A stretch of DNA of 64,000 nt, taken from assembly GCF_015686695.1 (NCBI RefSeq), contig NZ_JADPMR010000001.1:1364001-1428000 (forward strand), in the 5' to 3' direction. Shown one piece after another: positions 34,911-43,493 of this stretch. Position 1 is the first letter of the stretch, and each line of letters starts with the position of its first letter. The translations under genes were made by a program, and so were the position numbers. Origin of the DNA: Vibrio nitrifigilis. GTDB lineage: Bacteria; Pseudomonadota; Gammaproteobacteria; Enterobacterales; Vibrionaceae. The notes below the pieces were generated by a model. That model was not told where the DNA came from and did not search any database. It was given only the letters and a program-made list of their open reading frames with translations.

Positions 34911-35837
34911 ATGAGTTATTTACAAGAAAATCGAATTAAGTTCTTTTATGAAGCGACTAAGCACGGCTCGGTTCGGGCGGCGGCGGATTATTTGAATGTT
35001 GCCCCCTCTGCGGTAAGTCGGCAGATTAGTCATTTGGAGCAAGAGCTAGATACCGTGCTGATTGAACGTCATCGACGTGGAATTAAACCCACGGAGGCAG
35101 GGGAGGAGGTACTACTTTACTACAAAGGTTATTTGCAGCAACAAGAGTTATTGTTAGATAACTTGAAATCTCTGCGAGGATTGCAGTCTGGTAAAGTGGA
35201 GTTAGCCATTGGTGAAGGCTACATTGATTTGGTGACGGAAGTGATGAACCGGTTTTCTCAACAGTATCCGGGGATGAATATCCAGTTATCTGTGCATAAT
35301 GGTAACGAAGTGATTAGAAAAGTCACCGAAGACGACGCTCATTTGGGGCTGGTTTTTAATCCGCCATCACATCCTAAACTGCGTAGCCATTTGCATTGTT
35401 CCCATCCATTATGTGCTGTGGTTGATAAATCGCACCCAATTAACGATGAATCGTTACCACTGAAAATGAGTGTGCTTAAACGCTATCCCATCGCTCTGCC
35501 TGATACTGCTCACGGGATTCGGCAAATCATTGCTGATGTTGAGAATGACACTAATATCACTCTGACCCCGAATGTGATCAGTAACAGTCTAACGGCTTTA
35601 CATCGTTATGCTGCTCATGGTGGCGTCACCTTGATTCCTGCGTTTATCGTACAATGTCAACCTGAATGGCGTGATCAGTTTAATATCTTGCCGGTAAAAA
35701 ACGCGAGATTAAATAGCACTCAAACACATATTGTTTCGAGGGTTGGTCGACATTTAGGCAAAGGTCCTACCGCATTTTTAAAAATGCTATCCACTCAACT
35801 GACCCAACAAAATCAAAATGTGTTGGATTCGGACTGA
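34911..35837 (+). CDS. LysR-family transcriptional regulator
   Basis: Regulator of 308 residues. The winged HTH is at 1-65 (FFYEATKHGSVRAAADYLNVAPSAVSRQISHLEQEL) and the LysR substrate-binding domain covers the rest. The ATG at 34911 is preferred over a TTG just before it because AAGGA lies 7 nt upstream. It is divergent from the dehydrogenase/amidohydrolase operon across 281 bp, the standard layout for a LysR activator responding to a pathway intermediate. Confidence 0.9.
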   Translation: MSYLQENRIKFFYEATKHGSVRAAADYLNVAPSAVSRQISHLEQELDTVLIERHRRGIKPTEAGEEVLLYYKGYLQQQELLLDNLKSLRGLQSGKVELAIGEGYIDLVTEVMNRFSQQYPGMNIQLSVHNGNEVIRKVTEDDAHLGLVFNPPSHPKLRSHLHCSHPLCAVVDKSHPINDESLPLKMSVLKRYPIALPDTAHGIRQIIADVENDTNITLTPNVISNSLTALHRYAAHGGVTLIPAFIVQCQPEWRDQFNILPVKNARLNSTQTHIVSRVGRHLGKGPTAFLKMLSTQLTQQNQNVLDSD

Positions 35838-35921
35838 CCTAATTATCCCTGGTTGGCATTACGGCAAAAATACGAGCTTAATTATGTTAGGATGAGCGTT
35901 TTGGCTAGAGATAAGAATATT

Positions 35922-36398
35922 ATGGAAAAAGTTGCCATTTTGGTTGATGTACAAAATGTGTATTACACGACTCGCCAAGCCTATCAGTGCAATTTTGATT
36001 ACAACGAATTTTGGCGTCAGGTAACCAATAACCGCGAAGTGGTCTCAGCCATTGCTTACGCTATTGATCGTGGTGACGAAAAGCAACGTCAATTTCAAAA
36101 TATTTTACGTGCGATAGGTTTTGAAGTGAAAACTAAGCCGTTCATCCAGCGAGCCGATGGAACAGCAAAAGGCGATTGGGATGTGGGCATTACGCTTGAT
36201 GCCATTGACTGCGCTAAACACGCGGATACATTGGTGTTGGTTTCGGGCGATGGTGATTTTAGTATTCTACTCGATAAGATATTTCAAGATCATGGCTGCG
36301 CGACAGAGGTGTATGGTGTTCCTCCCCTCACTGCCTATTCGCTACAAACTGCAGCCACACGCTTTTTACCCATTGAAGGCGATTTGCTACTCAAATAA
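35922..36398 (+). CDS. NYN-domain protein (LabA/DUF88 family)
   Basis: PIN-like nuclease-fold protein of 158 residues. Conserved acidic positions typical of NYN domains are visible: VAILVDVQNVYYT (first Asp and Asn), KGDWDVGITLDAI (middle Asp) and LVLVSGDGDFSILLDKI (SGDxDF motif). Such proteins are thought to act on RNA, and some are linked to RNA turnover or clock output (LabA). The frame is open further upstream, but homologues begin at MEKVAILVD, so 35922 is chosen despite a weak ribosome binding site. It has its own terminator. Confidence 0.85.
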   Translation: MEKVAILVDVQNVYYTTRQAYQCNFDYNEFWRQVTNNREVVSAIAYAIDRGDEKQRQFQNILRAIGFEVKTKPFIQRADGTAKGDWDVGITLDAIDCAKHADTLVLVSGDGDFSILLDKIFQDHGCATEVYGVPPLTAYSLQTAATRFLPIEGDLLLK

Positions 36399-36430
36399 GC
36401 GCGTAGATTGAAGATTACTATGTCAGTTGA

Positions 36431-36456
36431 AAGAGCGGTTTTCCGCTCTTTTGTTT
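36431..36456 (+). terminator. intrinsic terminator of NYN gene
   Basis: AAGAGCGG-TTTT-CCGCTCTT followed by TTGTTT. Confidence 0.85.
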
Positions 36457-36475
36457 ATGAGTAACTAAATGTTCA

Positions 36476-36853
36476 TTAGCGACCAAAACTTAGGTGTTTG
36501 GGGCTAGGCCCATACTCGTTTTCGTAGGGGTGACCATCGGCAATCGAAAAATACAGAGCTGATAAAAATCCAATGATTGGAATGAACAGTAGCAGTGCCC
36601 ACCACCCAGAACGGCCTGTGTCATGGATGCGTCTGACAAAAAGTGCGAGCGATGGTAGGAAAATAAAGGCGCCATATATTGCACTAATGGTGCCTGAGCC
36701 TTCTATAGCGTTGATGGTGCCGAATAAACCGTCGAGTGCGGCAAAAATAAAACCAATGATGATATTGATAAGGTAAAAGTGCCAAAACGCTTTACGTCGC
36801 TCCCGGCCTCGAAAATTCACATACTGTCGGATCGCCGAAAGGTAGTAGTACAT
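36476..36853 (-). CDS. DUF805 inner-membrane protein
   Basis: Small membrane protein of 125 residues with four TM segments. It shows the DUF805 marks: FRGRERRKAFWHFYLIN at the start, ALFVRRIHDTGRSGWWALL in the middle and a short DGHPYENEYGPSPK tail. This family (YhaH/YhaI-like) is widespread and uncharacterised. Monocistronic and convergent with the NYN gene. Confidence 0.9.
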   Translation of the reverse strand: MYYYLSAIRQYVNFRGRERRKAFWHFYLINIIIGFIFAALDGLFGTINAIEGSGTISAIYGAFIFLPSLALFVRRIHDTGRSGWWALLLFIPIIGFLSALYFSIADGHPYENEYGPSPKHLSFGR

Positions 36854-36990
36854 AATTCACCTGCAAAAATCTCTTAATTGAGAGCTAGTATATACATACT
36901 CATGTCAGCTGAGTTTTTGCTAATAGTAAATTGTGAGTTCACTCAATATAACGTACTTTTTTTTCTGGATATATTGTAACCAATTGCTAA

Positions 36991-37755
36991 TCAAGCCGAC
37001 ATTTTTACTGGCTGAGGAATACCAAAGCCATAATGACTCAGAATATTTTTACCCGTTTTAGACGTTAAAGAATCTGCCAAAGCTGAGAGTTCTGGAGTGA
37101 CTTGTTTTCCTAAGGCAAATTTATAGTGAGCGGTAATTTGATAAAGATCTGGTATTAGCATCGTATGTAATCCAGGGATGCTTTTCATAAGAGGAATGTT
37201 GCTCGCGTATCCCACATGAATATCACTTCTTCTATCTAATATCAGTCGAGCGGCAGTGGGGACACTTGCCGGTTGGGTCGTGCTAAATGCAGGAATATGG
37301 CCACCAAGTAAATGTTGCGCTTTATTGCGCATCATCTCTCCCAGCCCATGGTGCAATTGTTCTACACGATCGAAAAACATTTGCGCGTAGTCACCACCAG
37401 GGTCGCTACCGGGTTTTGATGTCGATAATACGATATTTGGATCGATCAAACGTGAGAGTAAATTGTCTTGGGTAACGTGAAGTTCTGGTCTGGTAATAAT
37501 ACATAACTGATTAGTGGCGAATACTTTCCCTGGCGCGAGTAACTGCTGGCGAACCAGTAAGTCTGGATGAGACTCATTGGCAGAGGCAAAGAGATCGACT
37601 TTTGAACCACGCTGAATTTTGCGTGCCAGTAAACCAGCGGGACCAAAATGGCAACGTACGGACGAATCAAATTGTGCTTCAAACTGAATAATGATCTCAC
37701 TTAAGACGGCTTTTAAGCTGCCTGCTGCAAACACAGTTAAAGGTTGGTTATTCAT
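36991..37755 (-). CDS. ModA-like substrate-binding protein without signal peptide
   Basis: Protein of 254 residues with the fold marks of molybdate/tungstate-type binding proteins: LTVFAAGSLKAVLSEI at the N-terminus, FGPAGLLARKIQRGSKVDLFASAN and LSTSKPGSDPGGDYAQMFF. It begins directly at the mature-domain start. The optional upstream extension (to 37800) is not hydrophobic, so no signal peptide is encoded. No modB or modC lies beside it. Either it acts in the cytoplasm, or it is a relic of a transporter. The middle region (GHIPAFSTTQPASVPTAARLIL) is longer than in typical ModA. Confidence 0.7.
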   Translation of the reverse strand: MNNQPLTVFAAGSLKAVLSEIIIQFEAQFDSSVRCHFGPAGLLARKIQRGSKVDLFASANESHPDLLVRQQLLAPGKVFATNQLCIITRPELHVTQDNLLSRLIDPNIVLSTSKPGSDPGGDYAQMFFDRVEQLHHGLGEMMRNKAQHLLGGHIPAFSTTQPASVPTAARLILDRRSDIHVGYASNIPLMKSIPGLHTMLIPDLYQITAHYKFALGKQVTPELSALADSLTSKTGKNILSHYGFGIPQPVKMSA

Positions 37756-38096
37756 GATGATAACGTCCGTTTGAATATGAGTGAATCGAGGTGAATCCAA
37801 TAATTTTTGATGCGATTTTCTGTAGTCCGTTTTTCAGTGATACATTTTTTGACACATAGCATCGATGTATCTATTGCAATGGTGTAGGCAGTTCGACAAT
37901 CAAAACGTTATTTGGATAGACATGATCACCATACTCTTAACCGTTGTTAGCGAATAGAATCTTTTAAACAAAAGTTGAGCTGTCTCAATTATTTTTTAAT
38001 TTGACTAATAAAAGTTGAAAAAACGCCATAGAAAGTGATGATGAATCACAGAAATTGAGTGGATAGCGATTTAGGTGCAGTAAAACGTCACCAAGC
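37756..38096. other. intergenic region, nothing assigned
   Basis: Promoter-side gap upstream of the ModA-like gene and 3' of the DUF2076 gene. AT-rich, without a recognised site. Confidence 0.4.
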
Positions 38097-38126
38097 AAAA
38101 ATAAAAAGGGCAGATTATTCTGCCCT
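38097..38126 (-). terminator. intrinsic terminator of DUF2076 gene
   Basis: AGGGCAGA-TTAT-TCTGCCCT, followed on the minus strand by a U-run. Confidence 0.85.
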
Positions 38127-38148
38127 CGAAGGTTAGAGAGATGAGTGA

Positions 38149-38973
38149 TTAGCTAATATCATCAAAGTCGTCAAAGCCACCACCATCGAAACCGCCGCCA
38201 AAGCCACCAGAGAATGGGTCATCACCCCCACCGAAGTTATCTCCGCCAAATAGGTTATCGTTATTGCTTGGGTCAAAACCAGTGTCGGCAAATCCTCCCG
38301 TACCGAAACCGTTATCCATGGAGCTGTTATCAAAGCCGCCATTATCAAAGCCACTATTGTCGAAGCCACTATTCATGAAGTCAGCATCATTCATGTTGTC
38401 GCCAAATCCACCATCCATGTTACCCATGTCTGGATTTTCATTGATGATGTTTACAATCTCTTCTGGTTGATGATGGCTAAACATATCCATCATTAGATTA
38501 CCTAAAACTACACCACCAGCAACACCCGCTGCCGTTTGTAAGGCACCACCTAAGAAGCTGCTACCACGGTTATAGCCACCCCCATTCGGTGCGTAGTTGT
38601 TGTATCCACTCTGTGGACCTTGACCGTAACCATTGTTGGGTTGACCAAAAGGAGCACGCTGTTGACCTTGTTGCCACTGGTTACGGGGCTGCTGTTTATT
38701 TCCACCAAATAGGTTTGAGAAAAAACCGCCAGATTGTTGTTGCTGCGCTTGTTGCAACTGGCGTTGAAGTGTTTCTACCTGAGCATGTAATTGCTTCATG
38801 GTGGCTTCTTGCATGATCATGGTTTGCGCCATGTAATAGGGCGCTGAAGGTTGAGCCACAACATGTTTTTCGATCAATGATTCAGCTTCACGATCGCGGT
38901 TACTGTTTTGTTTTTCAGCTTGTTGCAGGCGCTGAAACAAATCATCAATCATCTGTTTTGTATTGGTATCCAT
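38149..38973 (-). CDS. DUF2076 family protein, Gly/Asn/Asp-rich
   Basis: Protein of 274 residues. The N-terminal 90 residues (DTNTKQMIDDLFQRLQQAE, then a QVETLQRQLQQAQQQQ coiled coil) are the DUF2076 signature, as in proteins once annotated as periplasmic ligand binders but without a signal peptide. Then come a Gln/Gly/Asn-rich linker, a Gly/Ala hydrophobic segment (GALQTAAGVAGGVVLGNLMMDMF) and a low-complexity tail of repeated GFDN/GFGG units ending in acidic residues. GAGG lies 7 nt before the ATG at 38973. It is divergent from the Hsp70-like gene yegD, so a chaperone-client or chaperone-adaptor link is possible. Function unknown. Confidence 0.8.
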   Translation of the reverse strand: MDTNTKQMIDDLFQRLQQAEKQNSNRDREAESLIEKHVVAQPSAPYYMAQTMIMQEATMKQLHAQVETLQRQLQQAQQQQSGGFFSNLFGGNKQQPRNQWQQGQQRAPFGQPNNGYGQGPQSGYNNYAPNGGGYNRGSSFLGGALQTAAGVAGGVVLGNLMMDMFSHHQPEEIVNIINENPDMGNMDGGFGDNMNDADFMNSGFDNSGFDNGGFDNSSMDNGFGTGGFADTGFDPSNNDNLFGGDNFGGGDDPFSGGFGGGFDGGGFDDFDDIS

Positions 38974-39404
38974 ATCATTACCTCTGTAATCGCTTGTGGA
39001 TCGCTTTATTAATTGGTCTACAAAAATGGGACAAAGTTCAAACTTTATAAGCGGTAGACCGTGATAACCAGCAGTAACCCTCCGAAACAATTGGATGTCT
39101 TGTGTAACCCAACCCTGCTTAATAAATTGGTATTCAGACACAATAATTCAAGGGTACAAAGCTAATGGACATGCGCAGTGAGGTTGGCATTACCAATCTG
39201 CATTATCAATAAATATGGCTGACTAAATTGGACAGTCTAAGCTGGACAGTCCGCATCCATTATCAAACCGACAGCGGCAGTTTGGACTCGGTTTACTCTC
39301 AATTCTATGATTTGTCACGCCCTAAAATAACGATTCTAGCTGGAGTTCAACCAATAATTGCTGTATTTTGTGCAACCTTTTTCTCTTCAACGCTTGGGAG
39401 TTTT
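38974..39404. other. divergent control region of DUF2076 and yegD
   Basis: 431 bp without a gene. It contains two tandem GGACAGTC motifs (39228-39252). The upstream extensions of both flanking reading frames lie here but are not conserved-looking and lack ribosome binding sites. Confidence 0.45.
39228..39252. repeat. tandem TTGGACAGTC motifs upstream of yegD
   Basis: TTGGACAGTC (39228) and CTGGACAGTCC (39242) lie 14 bp apart. They belong to the TTGGACnGTCCAA family seen again near 40.79, 41.94, 42.21 and 54.28 kb. Confidence 0.5.
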
Positions 39405-40757
39405 ATGTATATCGGATTTGATTATGGCACCTCTAACTGTTCCATCGCGCATATGCTTGATGGACAACCAACTCCTATAGCGGTAGAAGGGGACAATATT
39501 TATATTCCGTCGACGGTCTCTGCACCTACGCGTGAATCGGTGACCGAACACCTATTTCGCTTTTGCAATATAAAACCTATCGATCAAGTTGGTGAAAGCT
39601 TGTTGCGCCGTGCGATTGCTTTCAACCAAGACGAAGGAATAGAGCTTGATCGTCGCGACATTAACTTTGGTCAGGCCGCGCTCGATCATTATCTTCAAGA
39701 CCCGCAGTTTACTTATTACGTGAAATCGCCCAAATCATTTTTGGGCAGTATGGGATTACGCGACATTCAGGTGCAATTCTTTGAGGATCTGGTATGTGCC
39801 ATGATGGTAAACATCAAATCTCAAGGTGAAAACCAGCTTGGACAGTCAATCGACGAGACCGTTATCGGTCGCCCTATCCACTTCCAAGGTCGAGGTGGTA
39901 ATGATTCAGACCAACAAGCTGAAGCGATATTGTTACGCGCCGCAACGCGAGCTGGCTTTAAGAATGTTGAGTTTCAATTTGAACCTGTCGCAGCGGGGCT
40001 GGAATATGAATCATCGTTAACCGAAGATAAATTGGTGCTTGTTGTCGATATTGGCGGCGGTACGACTGATTGCTCTTTATTACAAATGGGGCCAAACTGG
40101 GCTAAAAAAAATGATCGTAGCGATTCTTTAATCGCTCACACTGGTGAGCGAGTTGGGGGGAACGATCTCGATATTCACGTTGCATTTCGTCAATTGATGC
40201 CTGCCTTTGGTTTTGGTTCTAAGATGGTATCAGGGCTAGAGATGCCGATTACCCAATTTTGGAATCCTGTGGCGATTAACGATTTACCGGCACAAACGGA
40301 TTTTTATACCAAAGAAAACTTTAAAGCACTTAAACAGCTACATAAGGACGCTAAAGATCCCGCCAAATTGGCCCGTCTAATTGAATTACATCAAGAAATT
40401 CTAGGTCATGGCGTAGTGCGCCGAGCCGAAGAAGCTAAAATAGGGCTCTCCAAACAAGATGTCTTTACCTCAACATTGGATTTCTTATCTCATGCCGTAG
40501 ACGTTGATATCAATAGAAATGACATGATGGAAGCGATTGAATCCCCAAAAACTAAAATGATGCGCTTGGTTCAAGATGCGTTGGCACAAGGTGGTTGTAA
40601 ACCGGATGTGGTTTATATGACGGGTGGGTCAGCTAAATCTCCCATTTTACGTCAGGCTGTCGAGGAAATATTGCCAGGTATTCCTTTGGTGAGTGGTAAT
40701 GATTTTGGCTCAGTAACGGCAGGATTAGCGCGTTGGGCTGAGGTGTGTTTTCGCTAG
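39405..40757 (+). CDS. yegD: Hsp70-like chaperone YegD
   Basis: Actin-fold ATPase of 450 residues, the length of E. coli YegD. Phosphate-1 motif YIGFDYGTSNCSIA, phosphate-2 motif VLVVDIGGGTTDCSLL and adenosine motif VYMTGGSAKSPILRQ are clear. The substrate-binding domain of DnaK is absent, as expected for YegD. GGGAG precedes the ATG at 39405 by 4 nt. It faces away from the DUF2076 gene. The 3' end runs into a 19-bp tandem repeat. Likely role: an ATP-dependent chaperone-like protein of unknown client. Confidence 0.92.
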   Translation: MYIGFDYGTSNCSIAHMLDGQPTPIAVEGDNIYIPSTVSAPTRESVTEHLFRFCNIKPIDQVGESLLRRAIAFNQDEGIELDRRDINFGQAALDHYLQDPQFTYYVKSPKSFLGSMGLRDIQVQFFEDLVCAMMVNIKSQGENQLGQSIDETVIGRPIHFQGRGGNDSDQQAEAILLRAATRAGFKNVEFQFEPVAAGLEYESSLTEDKLVLVVDIGGGTTDCSLLQMGPNWAKKNDRSDSLIAHTGERVGGNDLDIHVAFRQLMPAFGFGSKMVSGLEMPITQFWNPVAINDLPAQTDFYTKENFKALKQLHKDAKDPAKLARLIELHQEILGHGVVRRAEEAKIGLSKQDVFTSTLDFLSHAVDVDINRNDMMEAIESPKTKMMRLVQDALAQGGCKPDVVYMTGGSAKSPILRQAVEEILPGIPLVSGNDFGSVTAGLARWAEVCFR

Positions 40758-40792
40758 AAGATAAGCTAGACAGTAGAAGATAAGTAGGACAG
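40755..40792 (+). repeat. 19-bp tandem repeat at the yegD stop codon
   Basis: TAGAAGATAAGCTAGACAG is followed directly by TAGAAGATAAGTAGGACAG. The first TAG is the yegD stop codon. The second unit leads into the GGACAGTCCAA palindrome. Confidence 0.6.
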
Positions 40793-40809
40793 TCCAAATT
40801 GGACTGTCC
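40787..40809. repeat. large palindrome of the GGACAGTCC family
   Basis: GGACAGTCCAA-A-TTGGACTGTCC, perfect 11-bp arms between the convergent yegD and gldA. It could fold as a hairpin but has no U-run. Confidence 0.65.
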
Positions 40810-40824
40810 AATATCATGGCTATT

Positions 40825-41913
40825 TTATTTCTGACAACCTAACTCATGGGCTGTCAAAATTGCTGATAATACGGCATCCGTTGTCACTTCGAATGGCATA
40901 TTGTGAATCGTTTCATCTGGTACGCTTGATGCTGCCGCAACTTCACGTAACTTATCGATATCAATCGTTTTAACACCCAAATCAAAGAGGTTGGTTGGTA
41001 AGCCAACAGAACGGCAGAAATCAAGTACGGTATTAATTTCTTCCAGTGGTGCGTTTTCTAACACCAGTTGTGCAAGTGTACCAAATGCCACTTTTTCACC
41101 GTGATACATGTGGTGGCATTCTTCCAATTTAGTCATACCGTTATGGATAGCATGAGCACCCGCAAGGCCTGAACTTTCAAAGCCGATACCCGACAATAGT
41201 GTATTGGCTTCAATGATGTTCTCTAAGGCTTTGCTTGAGAGGTTATTATCGCTTGCCAATTTTGCTTTGTAGCCATCAGCAAGCAATGTTTCATAACACA
41301 GTTTTGCCAAAGCTTGGGCGGCAAGAGTTTGAGCACCGCCTGCCATTGTTTGTTTGCCAGAACGCGTATTGGCACGCGCTTCAAAGTAAGTAGACATCGC
41401 ATCACCCATACCTGCAACAAGTAATCGAGTTGGAGCATTGGCAATAATTTGTGTATCAAGCACAACCATGTCTGGGTTTTTAGGGTAAACCAAGTATTCA
41501 GAAAACTCCCCTTCAGGAGTATAAATGACTGAAAGGGCACTGGTTGGTGCGTCAGTAGAAGCCAGTGTTGGCATGATAGATACTGGACACTCATTATAAA
41601 AAGCCACTGCTTTTGCCGTATCCAGTGTTTTACCACCACCAACGCCAACGATAACGTCAATATTCTTTTCTTTTGCTAAAGCAACAAGGCGTTCAATTTC
41701 AGGACGGCTGCATTCCCCATTAAACAAAGCCATGTGCATGTTTAGACCAGCGTTAGAGAAACTTTGATCAATTTGCTTGCCTAGTAAACCAGTCACAAAA
41801 CTGTCGGCGAGAACTAACGCATTGCTCCCCATTGGTTTGATGTATTTACCCAAAGACTCGATAGAGTTCGGTCCTTGAATGTATTTGCTTGGGGAAATAA
41901 TGATGTTATCCAT
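40825..41913 (-). CDS. gldA: glycerol dehydrogenase
   Basis: Iron-containing-type alcohol dehydrogenase of 362 residues, closely similar along its length to E. coli GldA. Shared marks are SPSKYIQGPN at the N-terminus, GVGGGKTLDTAKA (NAD binding), PTLASTDAPTSALSVIYT, GDAMSTYFEAR, GLAGAHAIHNG and YHGEKVAFGTL (metal-binding Asp and His residues). It oxidises glycerol to dihydroxyacetone, and with other family members can reduce hydroxyacetone or methylglyoxal. The start at 41913 has GGAGG 5 nt upstream. An inverted repeat TTGGAC-N6-GTCCAA lies 23 bp before the gene. Confidence 0.92.
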   Translation of the reverse strand: MDNIIISPSKYIQGPNSIESLGKYIKPMGSNALVLADSFVTGLLGKQIDQSFSNAGLNMHMALFNGECSRPEIERLVALAKEKNIDVIVGVGGGKTLDTAKAVAFYNECPVSIMPTLASTDAPTSALSVIYTPEGEFSEYLVYPKNPDMVVLDTQIIANAPTRLLVAGMGDAMSTYFEARANTRSGKQTMAGGAQTLAAQALAKLCYETLLADGYKAKLASDNNLSSKALENIIEANTLLSGIGFESSGLAGAHAIHNGMTKLEECHHMYHGEKVAFGTLAQLVLENAPLEEINTVLDFCRSVGLPTNLFDLGVKTIDIDKLREVAAASSVPDETIHNMPFEVTTDAVLSAILTAHELGCQK

Positions 41914-41935
41914 AGGGGCCTCCATAACAGTGCTG

Positions 41936-41953
41936 TTGGACTGGTTCGTCCAA
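41936..41953. promoter_or_regulatory. TTGGAC-N6-GTCCAA upstream of gldA
   Basis: A variant of the GGACnGTCC family with a widened spacer, located 23-40 bp upstream of the gldA start. A candidate operator by position. Confidence 0.45.
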
Positions 41954-42208
41954 ATCTAGATAATCGCAATAAGCGACAACACTGGTTGGTTTTATTTTAA
42001 GTGTACGCAGAACGCGAGGTAAAAATTGATGTTAGTAGGGACTCAACATCAATATGGTTACCATCATACTTAGGGATGAATCGGTTTTTTGAGAGAGAGC
42101 TTATGTTTTAAAATATTAATAAAAACATAATATTATGAATAATTATAAGTATCCCTGTTCGTATTTGTTTACATCATGTTTTATTAGGGGGGAAGTAAAA
42201 GAACATAC

Positions 42209-42241
42209 CATTTGGACTGTCCGGTCTAGACAGCCCAAATG
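42209..42241. repeat. CATTTGGACTGTC palindrome after bluB
   Basis: CATTTGGACTGTC and GACAGCCCAAATG form 13-bp arms with one mismatch around a 7-nt spacer, just beyond the bluB stop. It may serve as a terminator-like hairpin but lacks a U-run. Confidence 0.6.
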
Positions 42242-42248
42242 TGATGGT

Positions 42249-42902
42249 TTAATCAGTAGGGTAGCTTTGTGAAAAGGTAAAGGATTCGATCGGTTTGCGA
42301 GATTCCCATTTTAAGGTTTCTAGTTCTGGGACAGAATGAAATTCCTTTACATAACCAAGGCAAAGATAGGCAACTAACTTGCGGTTTTGGGGCGCATTGA
42401 CAATAGTTTTGACGGTTTCTGGATTGATGATGCTAACCCAACCCAGGCCAAGGTTCATTGAACGAGCCATTAGCCACATATTTTGAATGGCACAAACCAC
42501 ACTGTATTCACCAGCTTCCGCCATCGAATTTTGCCCAAGAATCGGCTCGTTAGGCGCTTTATAAAAGACGGCGATATTTATCGGTGCTTCAAGAATACCT
42601 TCTAACTTTAACTGATGATAAAGCGCTTGTTTTTCCGTGGAAAACTGATCAGCAGCAATTTTTGTTTCGGCGGCAAAACTTTGATGAACTTGCTGTTTTA
42701 TATCATTGTCTTTGATGACGACAAATTCCCAAGGTTGTGAGTAGCCCACTGAAGGACCGAGTGACGCCGCTGTGATGAGTTCATTAATTTGTTGGTCGGA
42801 AATTGCATCGGGTAAAAAGTTGTTACCTCGAATATCACGCCTTAACAGAATGAGGTCGCGTACTGTCTGTTGCTCTTGAGAGCTAAATTGACGATTCTTC
42901 AT
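42249..42902 (-). CDS. bluB: 5,6-dimethylbenzimidazole synthase BluB
   Basis: Flavin-destroying nitroreductase-fold enzyme of 217 residues that converts FMNH2 plus O2 to dimethylbenzimidazole, the lower ligand of B12. BluB-like marks are LLRRDIRGNNFLPDAIS, AASLGPSVGYSQPWEFVVI, EAPINIAVFYK, VCAIQNMWLMARSMNLGLGWVSI and the LCLGYVKEF end region. These distinguish it from ordinary NfsB-type nitroreductases. ATG at 42902 is chosen with AAGGA 10 nt upstream. Single gene; cobT, which uses its product, is 7 kb away in this window and btuCD 9 kb away. Confidence 0.85.
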   Translation of the reverse strand: MKNRQFSSQEQQTVRDLILLRRDIRGNNFLPDAISDQQINELITAASLGPSVGYSQPWEFVVIKDNDIKQQVHQSFAAETKIAADQFSTEKQALYHQLKLEGILEAPINIAVFYKAPNEPILGQNSMAEAGEYSVVCAIQNMWLMARSMNLGLGWVSIINPETVKTIVNAPQNRKLVAYLCLGYVKEFHSVPELETLKWESRKPIESFTFSQSYPTD

Positions 42903-43001
42903 CGACAACAAGTCCTTTTAATTATAAGTAAATGGATCGAGTAATAGTAAAAGTGAATCAGTATCTATTGATAAAATAGTGAATATTAAGTGAGGAGGGC
43001 A

Positions 43002-43493
43002 TTAAAACAGATGATCTTCTTCGTTGTCTTTAATTTTTTGAATTTTTACTGAATACCAAATGGCAAACATCACATCAACGGGCATTAGAATAAAACTGAT
43101 AATAAACAGATAAAATGCCTTTTTCATACCAGGATATAAGCTTTCCATCACATTTATTTCTGGAAAGTGTTTGGCATAGACGACAGGTAATTTACTGCCG
43201 ATGGGATAGGGGAAATCGTCTTTAAAACTATCCACCTGATATTCACCTTCTAAGTTAACATCTAAAGAGGGAGAAAATCGGTATTTGATAAAAATGATAT
43301 CTTTGTGGCGATGGTTTTCGTTGATTGCAATAACAGAACCCAGCGTAGAATCATAATCATAGCGAATCAATCCATACGTGAAGGCTTGCGTCTTTGAGTA
43401 GGCAATCAGTACGGCAAAGATAAAACCAAAAATGACCAGCACCAATCGTCGCTGTTGCAATTTAACTAAATAGTTATGATTATCCTGATACAT
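43002..43493 (-). CDS. membrane protein, DUF3592-like
   Basis: Protein of 163 residues with TM segments at about 16-36 and 126-150 and a soluble domain between them (GSVIAINENHRHKDIIFIKYRFSP, GSKLPVVYAKHFPEINVMES). This arrangement, with the loop forming a small beta domain, is that of DUF3592 proteins. The function of the family is unknown. Transcribed alone or behind bluB. Confidence 0.6.
   Translation of the reverse strand: MYQDNHNYLVKLQQRRLVLVIFGFIFAVLIAYSKTQAFTYGLIRYDYDSTLGSVIAINENHRHKDIIFIKYRFSPSLDVNLEGEYQVDSFKDDFPYPIGSKLPVVYAKHFPEINVMESLYPGMKKAFYLFIISFILMPVDVMFAIWYSVKIQKIKDNEEDHLF

Larger units (their letters stand above)
41914..42248. other. gap between gldA and bluB
   Basis: 335 bp, AT-rich in the middle. 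It holds the gldA-side inverted repeat (41936-41953) and the long imperfect palindrome after bluB (42209-42241); nothing else recognised. Confidence 0.45.

Noticed and set aside
42249..42902. Generic NfsA/NfsB nitroreductase
   Set aside because: The RRDIRGN start, PSVGYSQPWEF and LGLGWVSI segments fit BluB better than general nitroreductases.
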